Shown: positions 46,963 to 55,542 of the stretch, one piece after another
Layout: each line of letters opens with the position of its first letter
How positions within the stretch are numbered: the first letter of the stretch is position 1
Assembly: GCF_005116645.1 (NCBI RefSeq)
Contig: NZ_SWCM01000003.1
Location: 62,001 to 126,000 of the forward strand
Reading direction: 5' to 3'
Source: Desulfopila sp. IMCC35006
GTDB lineage: Bacteria; Desulfobacterota; Desulfobulbia; Desulfobulbales; Desulfocapsaceae
DNA: 64,000 bases
The notes under the pieces: model-generated
Database searches by the model: none
What the model was told of the DNA's origin: nothing
Seen by the model: only the letters and a program-made list of their open reading frames with translations
Program-made: the position numbers and the translations under genes

Positions 46963-47485
46963 TTTTTCACTTGGCTATCCCAATGTTTTTTACGAGACTC
47001 TTCACTGTTTCAGGCCATATTGTAAATACCAACTTGGTAATACAATAACACTCCCTGGGCAAAAACATAATATTTTCAACAAAACTTGCCCTCTCGCACC
47101 TTACGGTTGAAACGAGGCAGCGCGCTGCTTCCAACGGAACGGGTGCGCCTGATCCGGACGACAGCGACACACATGTCCCCCGCGATTATTACCGCTTTGA
47201 CATGTATCAACAAAAAATAGAACCGGTCGAGAGAAATACGCGGCATTGCCAGACAGGAAAAACGTAATTAAACTATAAATCAAGATGTTGCAGGACATTC
47301 TCTCTCACTGAATCCCTGAGCCGGCGCCCCACCTGCCCATGAATTTGCAATTACTTTCGTTGCATGTTAAAAAAATAATTGTATTCCTGAATTTTTAGTT
47401 TATATAGTCGATTTTCAACTCCCCCAATCCCGTTTCCTGGATTGCCGGGGCACTTCTCAATCTCTATGTATCTGGAGTCTCGGAA
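46963..47485. other. 523-bp divergent intergenic region (PfkB / SET genes)
   Basis: No gene supported. A candidate promoter for the SET gene is TTGTAT (47379-47384), 18-bp spacer, TATAGT (47403-47408). The rest shows nothing recognisable; short open frames here lack ribosome binding sites. Confidence 0.4.
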
Positions 47486-47977
47486 ATGTTATATCCCCCT
47501 GAACTAGGCGATGATCCATTGTTTCCTCGTGCTGAGGATTTTTCCATTGTTTTTAAGGACAAAGAAACCGGTATGGGAGTAATCACCTACCGCTCCTTTA
47601 AAAAGGGTGAGCTTATGGCCAGGATTGCCAGACAATCAGTGCCCGATCTCAGACAACACACCCTGCAGTTAACGAAAACAAGTCATAATTTCGACCCTTA
47701 TTTTTCCGGATATTTTCTGCATTCCTGCGCACCGAACGTCTCTGTCGACATGATAAAAATGACCGTAACGGCACTGCAGGATATTGAGGCGGACAGCTAT
47801 CTCTATATGGATTATGCCGAAACAGAAGACTATCTTTTCAAACAGTTCCCCTGCTCCTGCGGGGCGGAAAACTGCCGCGGCTGGATCACCGGCCGACTGG
47901 AATTACCCTATCAAAAACCAGCATCGGACAGCAAAACGGACATCGCCCTGCCAAAACACGCAGGATGTTCGCTGTAG
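47486..47977 (+). CDS. SET-domain protein with post-SET cysteines (lysine methyltransferase-like)
   Basis: A compact 163-residue SET protein. Motifs in order: MGVITYRSFKKGELMAR (SET start), GYFLHSCAPNVSVD (matching the N-H-S-C-x-P-N SAM/pseudoknot motif but with Leu for Asn), ALQDIEADSYLYMDYAETED (the catalytic Tyr region) and CSCGAENCRGWITG (C123, C125, C130). The last is the post-SET zinc half-site typical of eukaryotic-like SET enzymes. It should use SAM to methylate a lysine or similar amine. The PLP decarboxylase gene starts 4 bp after its stop. Confidence 0.85.
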   Translation: MLYPPELGDDPLFPRAEDFSIVFKDKETGMGVITYRSFKKGELMARIARQSVPDLRQHTLQLTKTSHNFDPYFSGYFLHSCAPNVSVDMIKMTVTALQDIEADSYLYMDYAETEDYLFKQFPCSCGAENCRGWITGRLELPYQKPASDSKTDIALPKHAGCSL

Positions 47978-47981
47978 GCTG

Positions 47982-49202
47982 ATGAAAGAGCAACAAACTT
48001 CTGTCTGGTGGCAAAGAGCTGATCTTTGCTACCAGCAGCAACATCTTCAGTTTGCTGGACGTCCGGTTGCCGATCTGGCCAGACAGTTCGGCACTCCCGC
48101 CTTTGTTTACTCGGCACAACGGGTCAGAGACAACATTCTGCGGGTTAAAAATGCCTTACTGACAATCGGTGGCCAGCAGCAGCACCGATTGTTCTACGCC
48201 ATGAAAGCCAACCGGTTTGCCCCCCTTCTGACGTATCTCAAACAGTCCGGACTTTGCGGCATAGATGCCTGTTCGCCATCTGAAGTGGAACACGCTCTGG
48301 GCTGCGGTTTTTCCGCAAAGGATATATCCTTTACCGCAACAAGCCTTTCGCCGCAGGATTTCGACGCATTGGCACGCTATGATGGCCTTTTGTTCAACGC
48401 CGACTCCCTGCATTCAATTCGTGAATGGGGCAGGCGAAAACCGGGATCGGAGATAGGCATTCGTATCAACCCAGCGGCAGGGGTGAGTCGGGCAAGTAAC
48501 GAGTTGCTGCAGTATGCCGGTCCGCTTACCACCAAATTCGGCGTTTATCAGGAACAGTTTCCGGAGGCCATGGCTGTCGCAGCATCACATGGACTGACGA
48601 TTAGCAGGATTCATTTCCATACCGGATGCGGCTATCTGACCGAGCAGTTGCCCCAGTGGCAGGCTGTTCTGCAGAAATGCCTGTGGTTCGTCGAGCAGGT
48701 GCCGACCGTGCAACGGGTCAATATCGGCGGCGGACTCGGCGTTCCGCACGTCGCCTCGGATCAGCCGCTCGATCTTAAAAAATGGGCAGAGATCATCAAG
48801 GAAAATTTTACCGATCGCCACCTGGCGGTTGATATAGAACCTGGCGATTACCTGGCAAAAGATGCCGGAATTCTGTTGCTGGGCATCACCTTTCTTGAGC
48901 AGAAACAGCAGACGCATTTTATCGGCGTGGATGGTGGTTTCAACATTGCACCTGAACCGGCCTACTATAAACTGCCGTTTCAGCCGGTATCACTTGTAGA
49001 AGGTGCATCGGATAAGCAGAGTCCATTTCATGTCGCCGGAAACATCAATGAAGCTCTCGATGTCTGGTATGAAAATATTCTGCTTCCCGATATGGCAGAC
49101 CAGAAATATATTGCTCTGATCAATGCCGGCGCTTATTCTGCCTCCATGGCGTCGAATCACTGCATGCGTGGTCACCTCAGGGAATTTCTGCTGTTGCCAT
49201 AA
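47982..49202 (+). CDS. PLP-dependent alanine-racemase-fold decarboxylase (LysA/SpeA-type), unknown substrate
   Basis: This 406-residue fold-type III decarboxylase has PLP Lys K75 (LFYAMKANRF), DACSPSEVEHALGCGF, the HFHTGCGYL phosphate-side block and NIGGGLGVPH. The C-terminal catalytic region differs from diaminopimelate decarboxylase. Where LysA has a GPxCESxD motif this protein has HVAGNINEALDVWYEN, so the substrate is likely not plain meso-DAP. ATG 47982 is chosen; the frame extends upstream over the SET gene but without family sequence. Coupling to a SET protein suggests a shared modified-amino-acid pathway (inference). Confidence 0.85.
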   Translation: MKEQQTSVWWQRADLCYQQQHLQFAGRPVADLARQFGTPAFVYSAQRVRDNILRVKNALLTIGGQQQHRLFYAMKANRFAPLLTYLKQSGLCGIDACSPSEVEHALGCGFSAKDISFTATSLSPQDFDALARYDGLLFNADSLHSIREWGRRKPGSEIGIRINPAAGVSRASNELLQYAGPLTTKFGVYQEQFPEAMAVAASHGLTISRIHFHTGCGYLTEQLPQWQAVLQKCLWFVEQVPTVQRVNIGGGLGVPHVASDQPLDLKKWAEIIKENFTDRHLAVDIEPGDYLAKDAGILLLGITFLEQKQQTHFIGVDGGFNIAPEPAYYKLPFQPVSLVEGASDKQSPFHVAGNINEALDVWYENILLPDMADQKYIALINAGAYSASMASNHCMRGHLREFLLLP

Positions 49203-49346
49203 ATTCCGCTGCTGCACTCCTGCCTGACCCGGGATAAACAAATTGAAAACGGTGTCCATTGCTGCTACGTTCCGTGCAAACAATGAGATTGACTTTTATC
49301 GAGGACAGGGTACCTTCCGTTTTTTCAACCACACCTGGAGGCAGAT

Positions 49347-50024
49347 ATGAAACTCAGATATTTTTCTCATTCTTCATTTCAGATTACCACCGACGACGGT
49401 CAGGTTCTCCTCATTGATCCTTTTCTCGACGACAACCCGACGTCGCCGGTGCAGTCGGCTGAGCTTACCGCTGATTTCATAATCCTGACCCATGCGCATG
49501 GAGATCATGTCGGCGATGCATTTAAAATCGCCAAGCGGACCGATCCACTCTTTATCTGTGTCAACGAACTTGCCAACTACTGTATCGGCAAAGGATTCCG
49601 GGCGCATAACATGCATATTGGCGGCTCGCATCTGTTCGATTTCGGCAGACTAAAATTCACTATTGCCCACCATGGTTCGATGACCCCCGACAACACGTAT
49701 GGCGGGGAACCTGCGGGGGTAGTTTTAAGCATCGACAACAAAGTACTGTATCACACCGGTGATACCGGTCTTTTCTACGATATGAAACTGATCGGCGAAA
49801 TGACCCCGCTCGATTATATGCTGCTGCCGATTGGCGACAATTTCACCATGGGCATAACAGATGCGGTGAAGGCCGTGGAACTGGCCAACCCGGGGATAGC
49901 AATTCCCATGCACTACAATACTTTTCCGGTCATTGGAGCAGATCCGAACGAATTTAAAAAACAGGTGGAGACAATCGGCAAAAAAGCCATTGTGATGGAA
50001 TTTGGTCAGGAAATCGAGTTGTAG
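49347..50024 (+). CDS. Metal-dependent hydrolase, UPF0173 (beta-lactamase fold)
   Basis: A 225-residue YtkL/UPF0173 protein. The start KLRYFSHSSFQI and the zinc motif LTHAHGDHVGD are typical; AHHGSM, YHTGDTGLFYDM and MHYNTFP complete the metal site. The family hydrolyses unidentified phosphate or ester substrates. CTGGAGGCAG precedes the ATG. Confidence 0.92.
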   Translation: MKLRYFSHSSFQITTDDGQVLLIDPFLDDNPTSPVQSAELTADFIILTHAHGDHVGDAFKIAKRTDPLFICVNELANYCIGKGFRAHNMHIGGSHLFDFGRLKFTIAHHGSMTPDNTYGGEPAGVVLSIDNKVLYHTGDTGLFYDMKLIGEMTPLDYMLLPIGDNFTMGITDAVKAVELANPGIAIPMHYNTFPVIGADPNEFKKQVETIGKKAIVMEFGQEIEL

Positions 50025-50955
50025 TACCCTGGGGATCAGCCCCCTGATCCCGGAAGCCTTAGGCCACCATGCTCTGCCTCTTCGCGCCTCGCTCTTTACC
50101 ACATTTCTGTGTATATTGTTTGGCGCCAATGCGGTGGCGATCAAGATCAGCCTGACCGGGCTGGGCGTCTTTACCAATGCGGGAATGCGTTTTGGCATCG
50201 CCGCATTGGTCATTTATTTATGGGCGCGATACACCGGCAAACCGCTGGCCGTAAAGAGGAACCAGGTCCATCAGCTGGTCATTCTGGCAATGTTCTTTTT
50301 TGTCCAGCTGTCGCTCTTTTATTTCGGACAGAACAAAACCACCGCCTCCCACGGAACCTTGATCACCAATGTTCTCCCTTTTGTGGTAATGATCCTGGCG
50401 CATTATTGTATTCCGGGAGACACAATCAACCTGAGGAAGGTATCCGGACTTGTGCTCGGCTTTGCCGGCGTGCTGGTGCTGTTTTTTGACCATACGGTTC
50501 TCACCGGGGATGCCTTACGGGGTGATCTGTTTATTCTTCTTGCAGTCCTGGTCTGGGGTTGTCATGTTGTATATATGAAAAAAGTTATTGAAGGATTTCA
50601 CCCGATCCAGGTCACTCTCTACCCGGTATCCCTGGCGGCACCGCTGTTTTTACTGAGCGGATTTCTCTGGGATGGCGAAATGGTCCGATTTATCGATGCT
50701 TCGATTATCAAGGCAATGCTGTACCAAACCCTGGTCACCGCAGCCTTCGGCTTTGTGGCGTGGAATACCATGATTCAAAAATTTGGCGCTACGGCACTGC
50801 ATTCTTTTGTGTTTATCATGCCTGTGTCAGGCGTTTTCCTGGGTGTCACCCTCCTGGGGGAACCCGTTACTGCCAATCTCATATGTGCCATTGTCCTTGT
50901 GGTAACCGGACTCATTGTGGTCAACAGGGTGAGTCGAAACCGACTGCCTCGCTAA
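50002..50955 (+). CDS. DMT-superfamily (EamA) transporter
   Basis: About ten hydrophobic segments in two EamA halves, each ~140 residues; the second starts LRGDLFILLAVLVWGCHVVYMK. The family exports or imports metabolites such as amino acids. The 5' end is unclear: the frame opens with TTG 50002 inside the previous gene, and no in-frame ATG lies before the first membrane helix (LFTTFLCILFGANAVAI). The true start is probably a non-ATG codon between 50002 and about 50090. Confidence 0.85.
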   Translation: MVRKSSCSTLGISPLIPEALGHHALPLRASLFTTFLCILFGANAVAIKISLTGLGVFTNAGMRFGIAALVIYLWARYTGKPLAVKRNQVHQLVILAMFFFVQLSLFYFGQNKTTASHGTLITNVLPFVVMILAHYCIPGDTINLRKVSGLVLGFAGVLVLFFDHTVLTGDALRGDLFILLAVLVWGCHVVYMKKVIEGFHPIQVTLYPVSLAAPLFLLSGFLWDGEMVRFIDASIIKAMLYQTLVTAAFGFVAWNTMIQKFGATALHSFVFIMPVSGVFLGVTLLGEPVTANLICAIVLVVTGLIVVNRVSRNRLPR

Positions 50956-50971
50956 ATACACGTAAAAAATT

Positions 50972-53287
50972 ATGAAAAAATTATCTCTTTTGCTTGCGTT
51001 CTTTGCTCTCGTGGCAGCCGCCGTTGTGCTCCTCGCAGTACCGTATGTACTCAGACTCGACGGACAGGTCACCAGCTGGTTTGAAGGAAAACGCTGGGAA
51101 CTTCCCGCCCGGATCTATGCCCGGCCGTTGGAATTGTATGCCGGCAAGACAATAACGGTTGGAGCCCTGAAAGAGGAACTGAACCAGTTGCACTACAGCA
51201 AGGAAAACACCCCTGAAAAACCCGGGGAATACAGCATTAAGGGCAATCAGATTGCCATTTACAGCCGCACCTTTCCCTTTCCCGATGCTCTCCAGCCGGC
51301 GACCCTGGTCAAACTGACGATCCATGACAACACCATCGCCACCCTCGCCAGCCCCAACAGCAAAGAAATGGTGAGCATGTTCCGTCTGGAGCCGGTTCAG
51401 TTCGCCTCCATCTACCCGACCCAGAATGAAGACCGGCTGTTGATAAAGTTGACGGATGCCCCGGAGTTACTGATAAAAATGCTGCTGCTGATAGAAGATA
51501 GAAATTTCTATTCGCACCTGGGAATCAGGCCTACCGCTATCCTCCGTGCGGCCCTGGCCAACCTGCGGGCCGGAAGGACCGTGCAGGGCGGCAGCACCCT
51601 GACCCAGCAGCTGGTAAAAAACATATTTCTCAGCAGCGAACAGACCCTGCTTCGCAAGGCAAACGAAGCCATCATGGCCCTGCTGCTTGAATACCACTAC
51701 AGCAAGGACGAAATTCTTGAAACGTACCTGAACGAAGTCTACCTCGGCCAGGACGGAAACAGGGCCATACATGGGTTTGGCTTGGCCAGCCGGTTCTATT
51801 TTGGCCGCGATCTTGGCCAGTTGAACCCGGATCAGCTGGCGCTGCTGGTCGGCATGGTCAGGGGAGCATCCTACTACAACCCCAGACATCAAGCCAAAAG
51901 AGCACTGTCGCGACGCAATCAAATCCTCGACACCCTCGCCTCGGCACAGCTCATCAGCCCCGAACAAGATGCGCAGATGAAAAAAAAACCCCTGGCGGTA
52001 ACGCCGGAATCTCCCTCAGGCGTTACTCCCTATCCGGCGTTTCTGGAACTGGTGCGCCGACAACTGGCACGTGACTATAAAGATGAGGATCTGCGGAGTG
52101 AAGGATTATCGATTTTCACAACCCTCGATCCCGTTATCCAGCACCGGGCTGAAGACGACCTTGCCAGTGAACTCGCCGCTATCGAGAAACGACGAGGCAT
52201 CAAAAAGAAGAGCAGCCTGCAGGGAGCTCTGGTCATCGCTTCGGTAGACCAGGGTGAGGTTGTCGCTGTAGTCGGGGATCGCGCCCCGCGGCAGGCAGGT
52301 TTTAACCGGGCACTCGATATGAAAAGACCGATTGGCTCCATAGTCAAACCGGCAGTTTACCTGACAGCCCTGGCCCGGCCCCAATCGTATAACCTGCTGA
52401 CAACCGTCTCCGATACGCCAATTACAGTACCGATTGCCGGCGGAAAGGACTGGCAGCCGGAAAACTACGATCACCTGTCCCATGGTCCACTGCCGCTGAT
52501 GCAGGCACTGATCCATTCGTACAATCTTGCCACAGTGCAGCTGGGTATGGCCCTGGGCCTTGATGCGGTGGTCGGCACTCTGAAAAACCTCGGCATACAG
52601 GAAGAAATCAATGCCTACCCCTCGCTGCTGCTGGGAGCGGTTGAACTGCCGCCTATCGAGGTACTGCAGATGTACCAGACAATTGCCGCCGGCGGGTACC
52701 AGACGCCTTTGCGGGCTATTCTGGCAGTGACCGATCAGCACAATGCCACCCTGCAGCGCTATCCGCTGACCGTCCAGCAAACCGTAGATCCCGGTGCTGT
52801 ATTCTGTCTGACCAACGCCCTGCAGGCTGTCACCACCTCAGGCACCGCCAGCTCGCTGCAACGCCTGTTGCCGCCAGGACTTACCGTAGCCGGCAAAACC
52901 GGCACCACTGATAATCTACGCGATTCCTGGTTTGCCGGTTTCAGCGGCATGCACGTTGCCGTGGCCTGGGTGGGACGCGACGATAATACGCCAACCGGTC
53001 TGACCGGGGCAACCGGCGCTCTCGGAGTATGGGCCAAGGTCATGGCCGGCATGAATACCAGCCCGCTGCAGCTGCAGTCACCTGAGAATATCCGCTGGTA
53101 TTATGCAGATATTGATGCCGGCACAATCTACAATCAACAATGTGCCGTGAGCGGCCAGAAAATTTTGCCGTTTATCCGCGACGGAGTTCTGCCCGAGGTG
53201 GTGAACTGCAACCGGCCGCGCCCCAAAAACAGTCTGGAAAAAACTGTCGAAAAAGGGTTAAATAACATCTTTAACATTTTCCAGTAA
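50972..53287 (+). CDS. mrcB: Bifunctional penicillin-binding protein 1B-like
   Basis: A 771-residue class A PBP. One N-terminal TM (4-26) is followed by a UB2H-like region (~55-135). The GT51 glycosyltransferase has catalytic E175 (LIEDRNFYSHLG) and VQGGSTLTQQLVKN. The transpeptidase has S456-I-V-K, SYN (516-518) and K642-TGT. UB2H and overall length point to PBP1B rather than PBP1A. It polymerises and cross-links peptidoglycan. The lipoprotein gene follows by 61 bp and could encode a cofactor, as LpoB does for PBP1B in enterobacteria (inference). Confidence 0.95.
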   Translation: MKKLSLLLAFFALVAAAVVLLAVPYVLRLDGQVTSWFEGKRWELPARIYARPLELYAGKTITVGALKEELNQLHYSKENTPEKPGEYSIKGNQIAIYSRTFPFPDALQPATLVKLTIHDNTIATLASPNSKEMVSMFRLEPVQFASIYPTQNEDRLLIKLTDAPELLIKMLLLIEDRNFYSHLGIRPTAILRAALANLRAGRTVQGGSTLTQQLVKNIFLSSEQTLLRKANEAIMALLLEYHYSKDEILETYLNEVYLGQDGNRAIHGFGLASRFYFGRDLGQLNPDQLALLVGMVRGASYYNPRHQAKRALSRRNQILDTLASAQLISPEQDAQMKKKPLAVTPESPSGVTPYPAFLELVRRQLARDYKDEDLRSEGLSIFTTLDPVIQHRAEDDLASELAAIEKRRGIKKKSSLQGALVIASVDQGEVVAVVGDRAPRQAGFNRALDMKRPIGSIVKPAVYLTALARPQSYNLLTTVSDTPITVPIAGGKDWQPENYDHLSHGPLPLMQALIHSYNLATVQLGMALGLDAVVGTLKNLGIQEEINAYPSLLLGAVELPPIEVLQMYQTIAAGGYQTPLRAILAVTDQHNATLQRYPLTVQQTVDPGAVFCLTNALQAVTTSGTASSLQRLLPPGLTVAGKTGTTDNLRDSWFAGFSGMHVAVAWVGRDDNTPTGLTGATGALGVWAKVMAGMNTSPLQLQSPENIRWYYADIDAGTIYNQQCAVSGQKILPFIRDGVLPEVVNCNRPRPKNSLEKTVEKGLNNIFNIFQ

Positions 53288-53348
53288 AAATAAGCGGAAT
53301 AGTCTCCCTTTCAGCACCACTCGACACTCATTTTACCGGTGAACTGCG

Positions 53349-53849
53349 ATGAACAACACCATCAAAACAACGTGCAAACTTTTCTACGCAGGGCTGTTAA
53401 GCGCCCTGCTCTTTCAGGGTTGCGCAGTCTACACCCCAAAGCAGCCGGTCTACTATCCTCCGCCTCCGCCGCAAAAAGAGACGAAACAACCAGTCCCGCA
53501 ACCAATCCCCGTCCCCGAACCAGTGCCGGTCCCGGAAGCGGCACCAAGCAGAGAAACCTCGCAACAGATCAGCCCCATTGCCGCTAATTTCAGCCGCCAG
53601 GCAAATGAACAGATCCGTCAGGGCAGATCCGATCTTGCCGCAGCAACTCTGGAAAGGGGGCTGCGCATAGCCCCGAAAGAGGCCGTGCTCTGGTCACAGC
53701 TGGCAGAAATTAAACTGCAGCAACAGCAATATCTGCAGGCCCGCTCACTCGCCGCCAAATCCAACTCCCTGGCTGGTTCGAATACAACGATAATAGATAA
53801 AAATCACTGGATAATAACAGAGGCACTGAGAAGAGCGGCCAGACAATAA
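53349..53849 (+). CDS. Outer-membrane lipoprotein with TPR-like repeat
   Basis: A 166-residue lipoprotein. A signal peptide ends in lipobox LLFQGC (Cys at about residue 25). A Pro/Val/Glu-rich spacer of about 45 residues follows, and the C-terminal part (about 85-150) has TPR-like spacing (ARQ..GRSDLAAATLERGLRIAPKEAVLW...). The PBP1B gene lies just upstream, so an LpoB-like activator role is conceivable. A hairpin lies 24 bp after the stop. Confidence 0.82.
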   Translation: MNNTIKTTCKLFYAGLLSALLFQGCAVYTPKQPVYYPPPPPQKETKQPVPQPIPVPEPVPVPEAAPSRETSQQISPIAANFSRQANEQIRQGRSDLAAATLERGLRIAPKEAVLWSQLAEIKLQQQQYLQARSLAAKSNSLAGSNTTIIDKNHWIITEALRRAARQ

Positions 53850-53873
53850 CCGCCCGGACACAATTGAGTCGTT

Positions 53874-53902
53874 CCATCCTCCAGTTTTTTTCTGGAGGAT
53901 GG
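53874..53902. terminator. Hairpin between the lipoprotein gene and dodecin (bidirectional use likely)
   Basis: A perfect 11-bp stem (CCATCCTCCAG/CTGGAGGATGG) has a T7 loop. It separates convergent genes. There is no T-tract outside the stem, so termination efficiency is uncertain. Confidence 0.6.
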
Positions 53903-53911
53903 GGCGAATGT

Positions 53912-54124
53912 CTAATCCGCAAGAAGTTTAAAGGAAAGCTTCACCCGTGCCCGAAAAAAAGCCGGCTTGTCGTCTTCAACTTTCATATCCAGGGTGACAA
54001 CTTCGGCGATGCGCAGGTCACGCAGGCTCATGCCGGCCGATTTGACTGCGTTTTGGGTAGCGTCTTCCCATGATGTTGGGCTTGATCCGACCATTTCAAT
54101 GATTTTGTACACACTCTTAGACAT
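53912..54124 (-). CDS. Dodecin flavin-binding protein
   Basis: A 70-residue protein matching dodecins: MSKSVYKIIEMVGSSPTSWEDA at the N-terminus and VTLDMKVEDDKPAFFRARVKLSFKL at the C-terminus. The family forms a hollow dodecamer storing flavin (or CoA). AAGGAG precedes the ATG. Confidence 0.94.
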   Translation of the reverse strand: MSKSVYKIIEMVGSSPTSWEDATQNAVKSAGMSLRDLRIAEVVTLDMKVEDDKPAFFRARVKLSFKLLAD

Positions 54125-54471
54125 GGCTTTGCTCCTTGGTTAAGGTTTTGCAGAAGACTACTGATTGGCGATGCATGCCCGTACTGCCTGAACCAACATC
54201 GCGTACTCTCAAGTAACTCTATACCATTGCTAATGAACGTACTACATTCTGCCGGGGATACGATCTGTTGCCGAAAGAACATACCGGCTTGAGCGTCGGG
54301 ACATGGAAAATGGGTTTATACAACAGACCTTTGTGTTACTGTAATACTTAGTTGCATAAATTTGAAGACCAAATTTTCATTGTTGTCTTGAATAGTAAAA
54401 AACAGCACTCGTCGAAAAAGACACACAAACACATTACACGCTCACAAGCCTTGCTCCAGGAAACTATTTTT
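54125..54471. other. Divergent intergenic region (dodecin / yehS), 347 bp
   Basis: No gene supported. No clear -35/-10 pair. The reading frame of yehS extends into this region but has no family sequence before ATG 54472. Confidence 0.35.
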
Positions 54472-54969
54472 ATGCGCAACAACGATATCTTACGCCGAAT
54501 TCGCTATACCTTCAATTTTACCGATTCGAAGATGATCGCACTTTTTGGCCTGGCCGACTATCCAGTCACCCGGGCGCAGCTCAGCGATTGGTTGAAAAAA
54601 GAGGATGACCCGGCCTTTAAAAACTGCGGCGACATGCAGCTGGCCGCTTTCCTCAACGGCCTCATCAACGATAGGCGGGGCAAAAAAGAAGGGCCGCAAC
54701 CCAGGCCGGAAAAAAGGATAAATAACAATATTATTCTCCGGAAATTAAAAATTGCCTTCAACCTCAAAGACGATGATATCCTCAACATTCTGGCTGGTGC
54801 CGAACTTCCCATGAGCAAGCATGAGCTCAGTGCTTTTTTTCGAAAACCGGAGCATAAAAATTATCGCAGCTGCAAAGATCAGATCCTGCGCAATTTCCTG
54901 CAGGGATTGCAGCACACATATCGTCCAGAGGAGCCGCATCCGGAGGAGCCGCAGTTCACCTGGAAGTAA
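54472..54969 (+). CDS. yehS: YehS/DUF1456 protein
   Basis: A 165-residue DUF1456 protein with two repeats of the family unit. The first starts MRNNDILRRIRYTFNFTDSKMIALFGLA and the second NNNIILRKLKIAFNLKDDDILNILAGA, each followed by a helix ending in CGDMQLAAFLNGL or CKDQILRNFLQGL. The internal duplication is normal for the family; its role is unknown. ATG 54472 begins the first repeat. Confidence 0.93.
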   Translation: MRNNDILRRIRYTFNFTDSKMIALFGLADYPVTRAQLSDWLKKEDDPAFKNCGDMQLAAFLNGLINDRRGKKEGPQPRPEKRINNNIILRKLKIAFNLKDDDILNILAGAELPMSKHELSAFFRKPEHKNYRSCKDQILRNFLQGLQHTYRPEEPHPEEPQFTWK

Positions 54970-55139
54970 TATCTGATGCCCGCAAAAAGGCATGTTTTCC
55001 TGCACTTTGGTCGTGGAGCAGTTCCTTTGGGTGTAAAAAAGCGCCTCGAAGTTTACGCTTCTTGGAACTCTGCACGTTTCTTGCGAGCCATTCAGCGGGG
55101 CAATTTTGGTTTTTTATGTCGCCACTCTTTTTTATTTGC

Positions 55140-55167
55140 TTGCTTAATCGCATAAAGAGTGTATAGT
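55140..55167 (+). promoter_or_regulatory. Candidate promoter of the DEAD-box helicase gene
   Basis: TTGCTT, 16-bp spacer and TATAGT (5 of 6) imply a transcript start near 55174, about 370 nt before the helicase ATG. Confidence 0.5.
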
Positions 55168-55173
55168 GTCGCT

Positions 55174-55542
55174 CATTGAAACACATTAAGTAGGAGCAAT
55201 TCCCTTCAGGTAGTCCTCGTTAACCTCGTTGTTACCCCAAGCGTCGTTCGTTGCCGTCGAAGCACATGCTGATTACTTAAAACAGTATGGCTTATTTTAT
55301 CTTGAGTGCAGGCATAATTTCTATTTACAGGGTTCTCATTTAAGAGAACAGAACTCACCCAAGATCACTGAGCAGACAAATTCAAAGCGTCGAGATGTGC
55401 GTGCGGCGACCAGGAGAAAATTCCTCGTCCGCGCAACAAAATACTGAAAAATAAATTATTTACCGACGGATCTAAAAGGATTCGCCGATCGAGAAACCAG
55501 GGATACGCCCCGGCATCTCACCACGAAATACAATGGAGTATT
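55174..55542 (+). promoter_or_regulatory. Long 5' leader of the DEAD-box helicase mRNA (putative)
   Basis: This region has no supported gene. A leader of this length is typical of cold-induced helicase and csp mRNAs, where it folds to control translation. Several internal repeats such as TTCTCATTTAAGAGAA can pair. The neighbouring cold-shock gene supports a cold-response role. The leader boundaries depend on the promoter call. Confidence 0.4.

Noticed and set aside
47784-47981. Upstream extension of the PLP decarboxylase over the SET gene
   Set aside because: No homology in the extension and ATG 47982 sits 4 bp after the SET stop.
55229-55447. 72-residue frame in the DEAD-box leader
   Set aside because: No ribosome binding site; better explained as untranslated leader.
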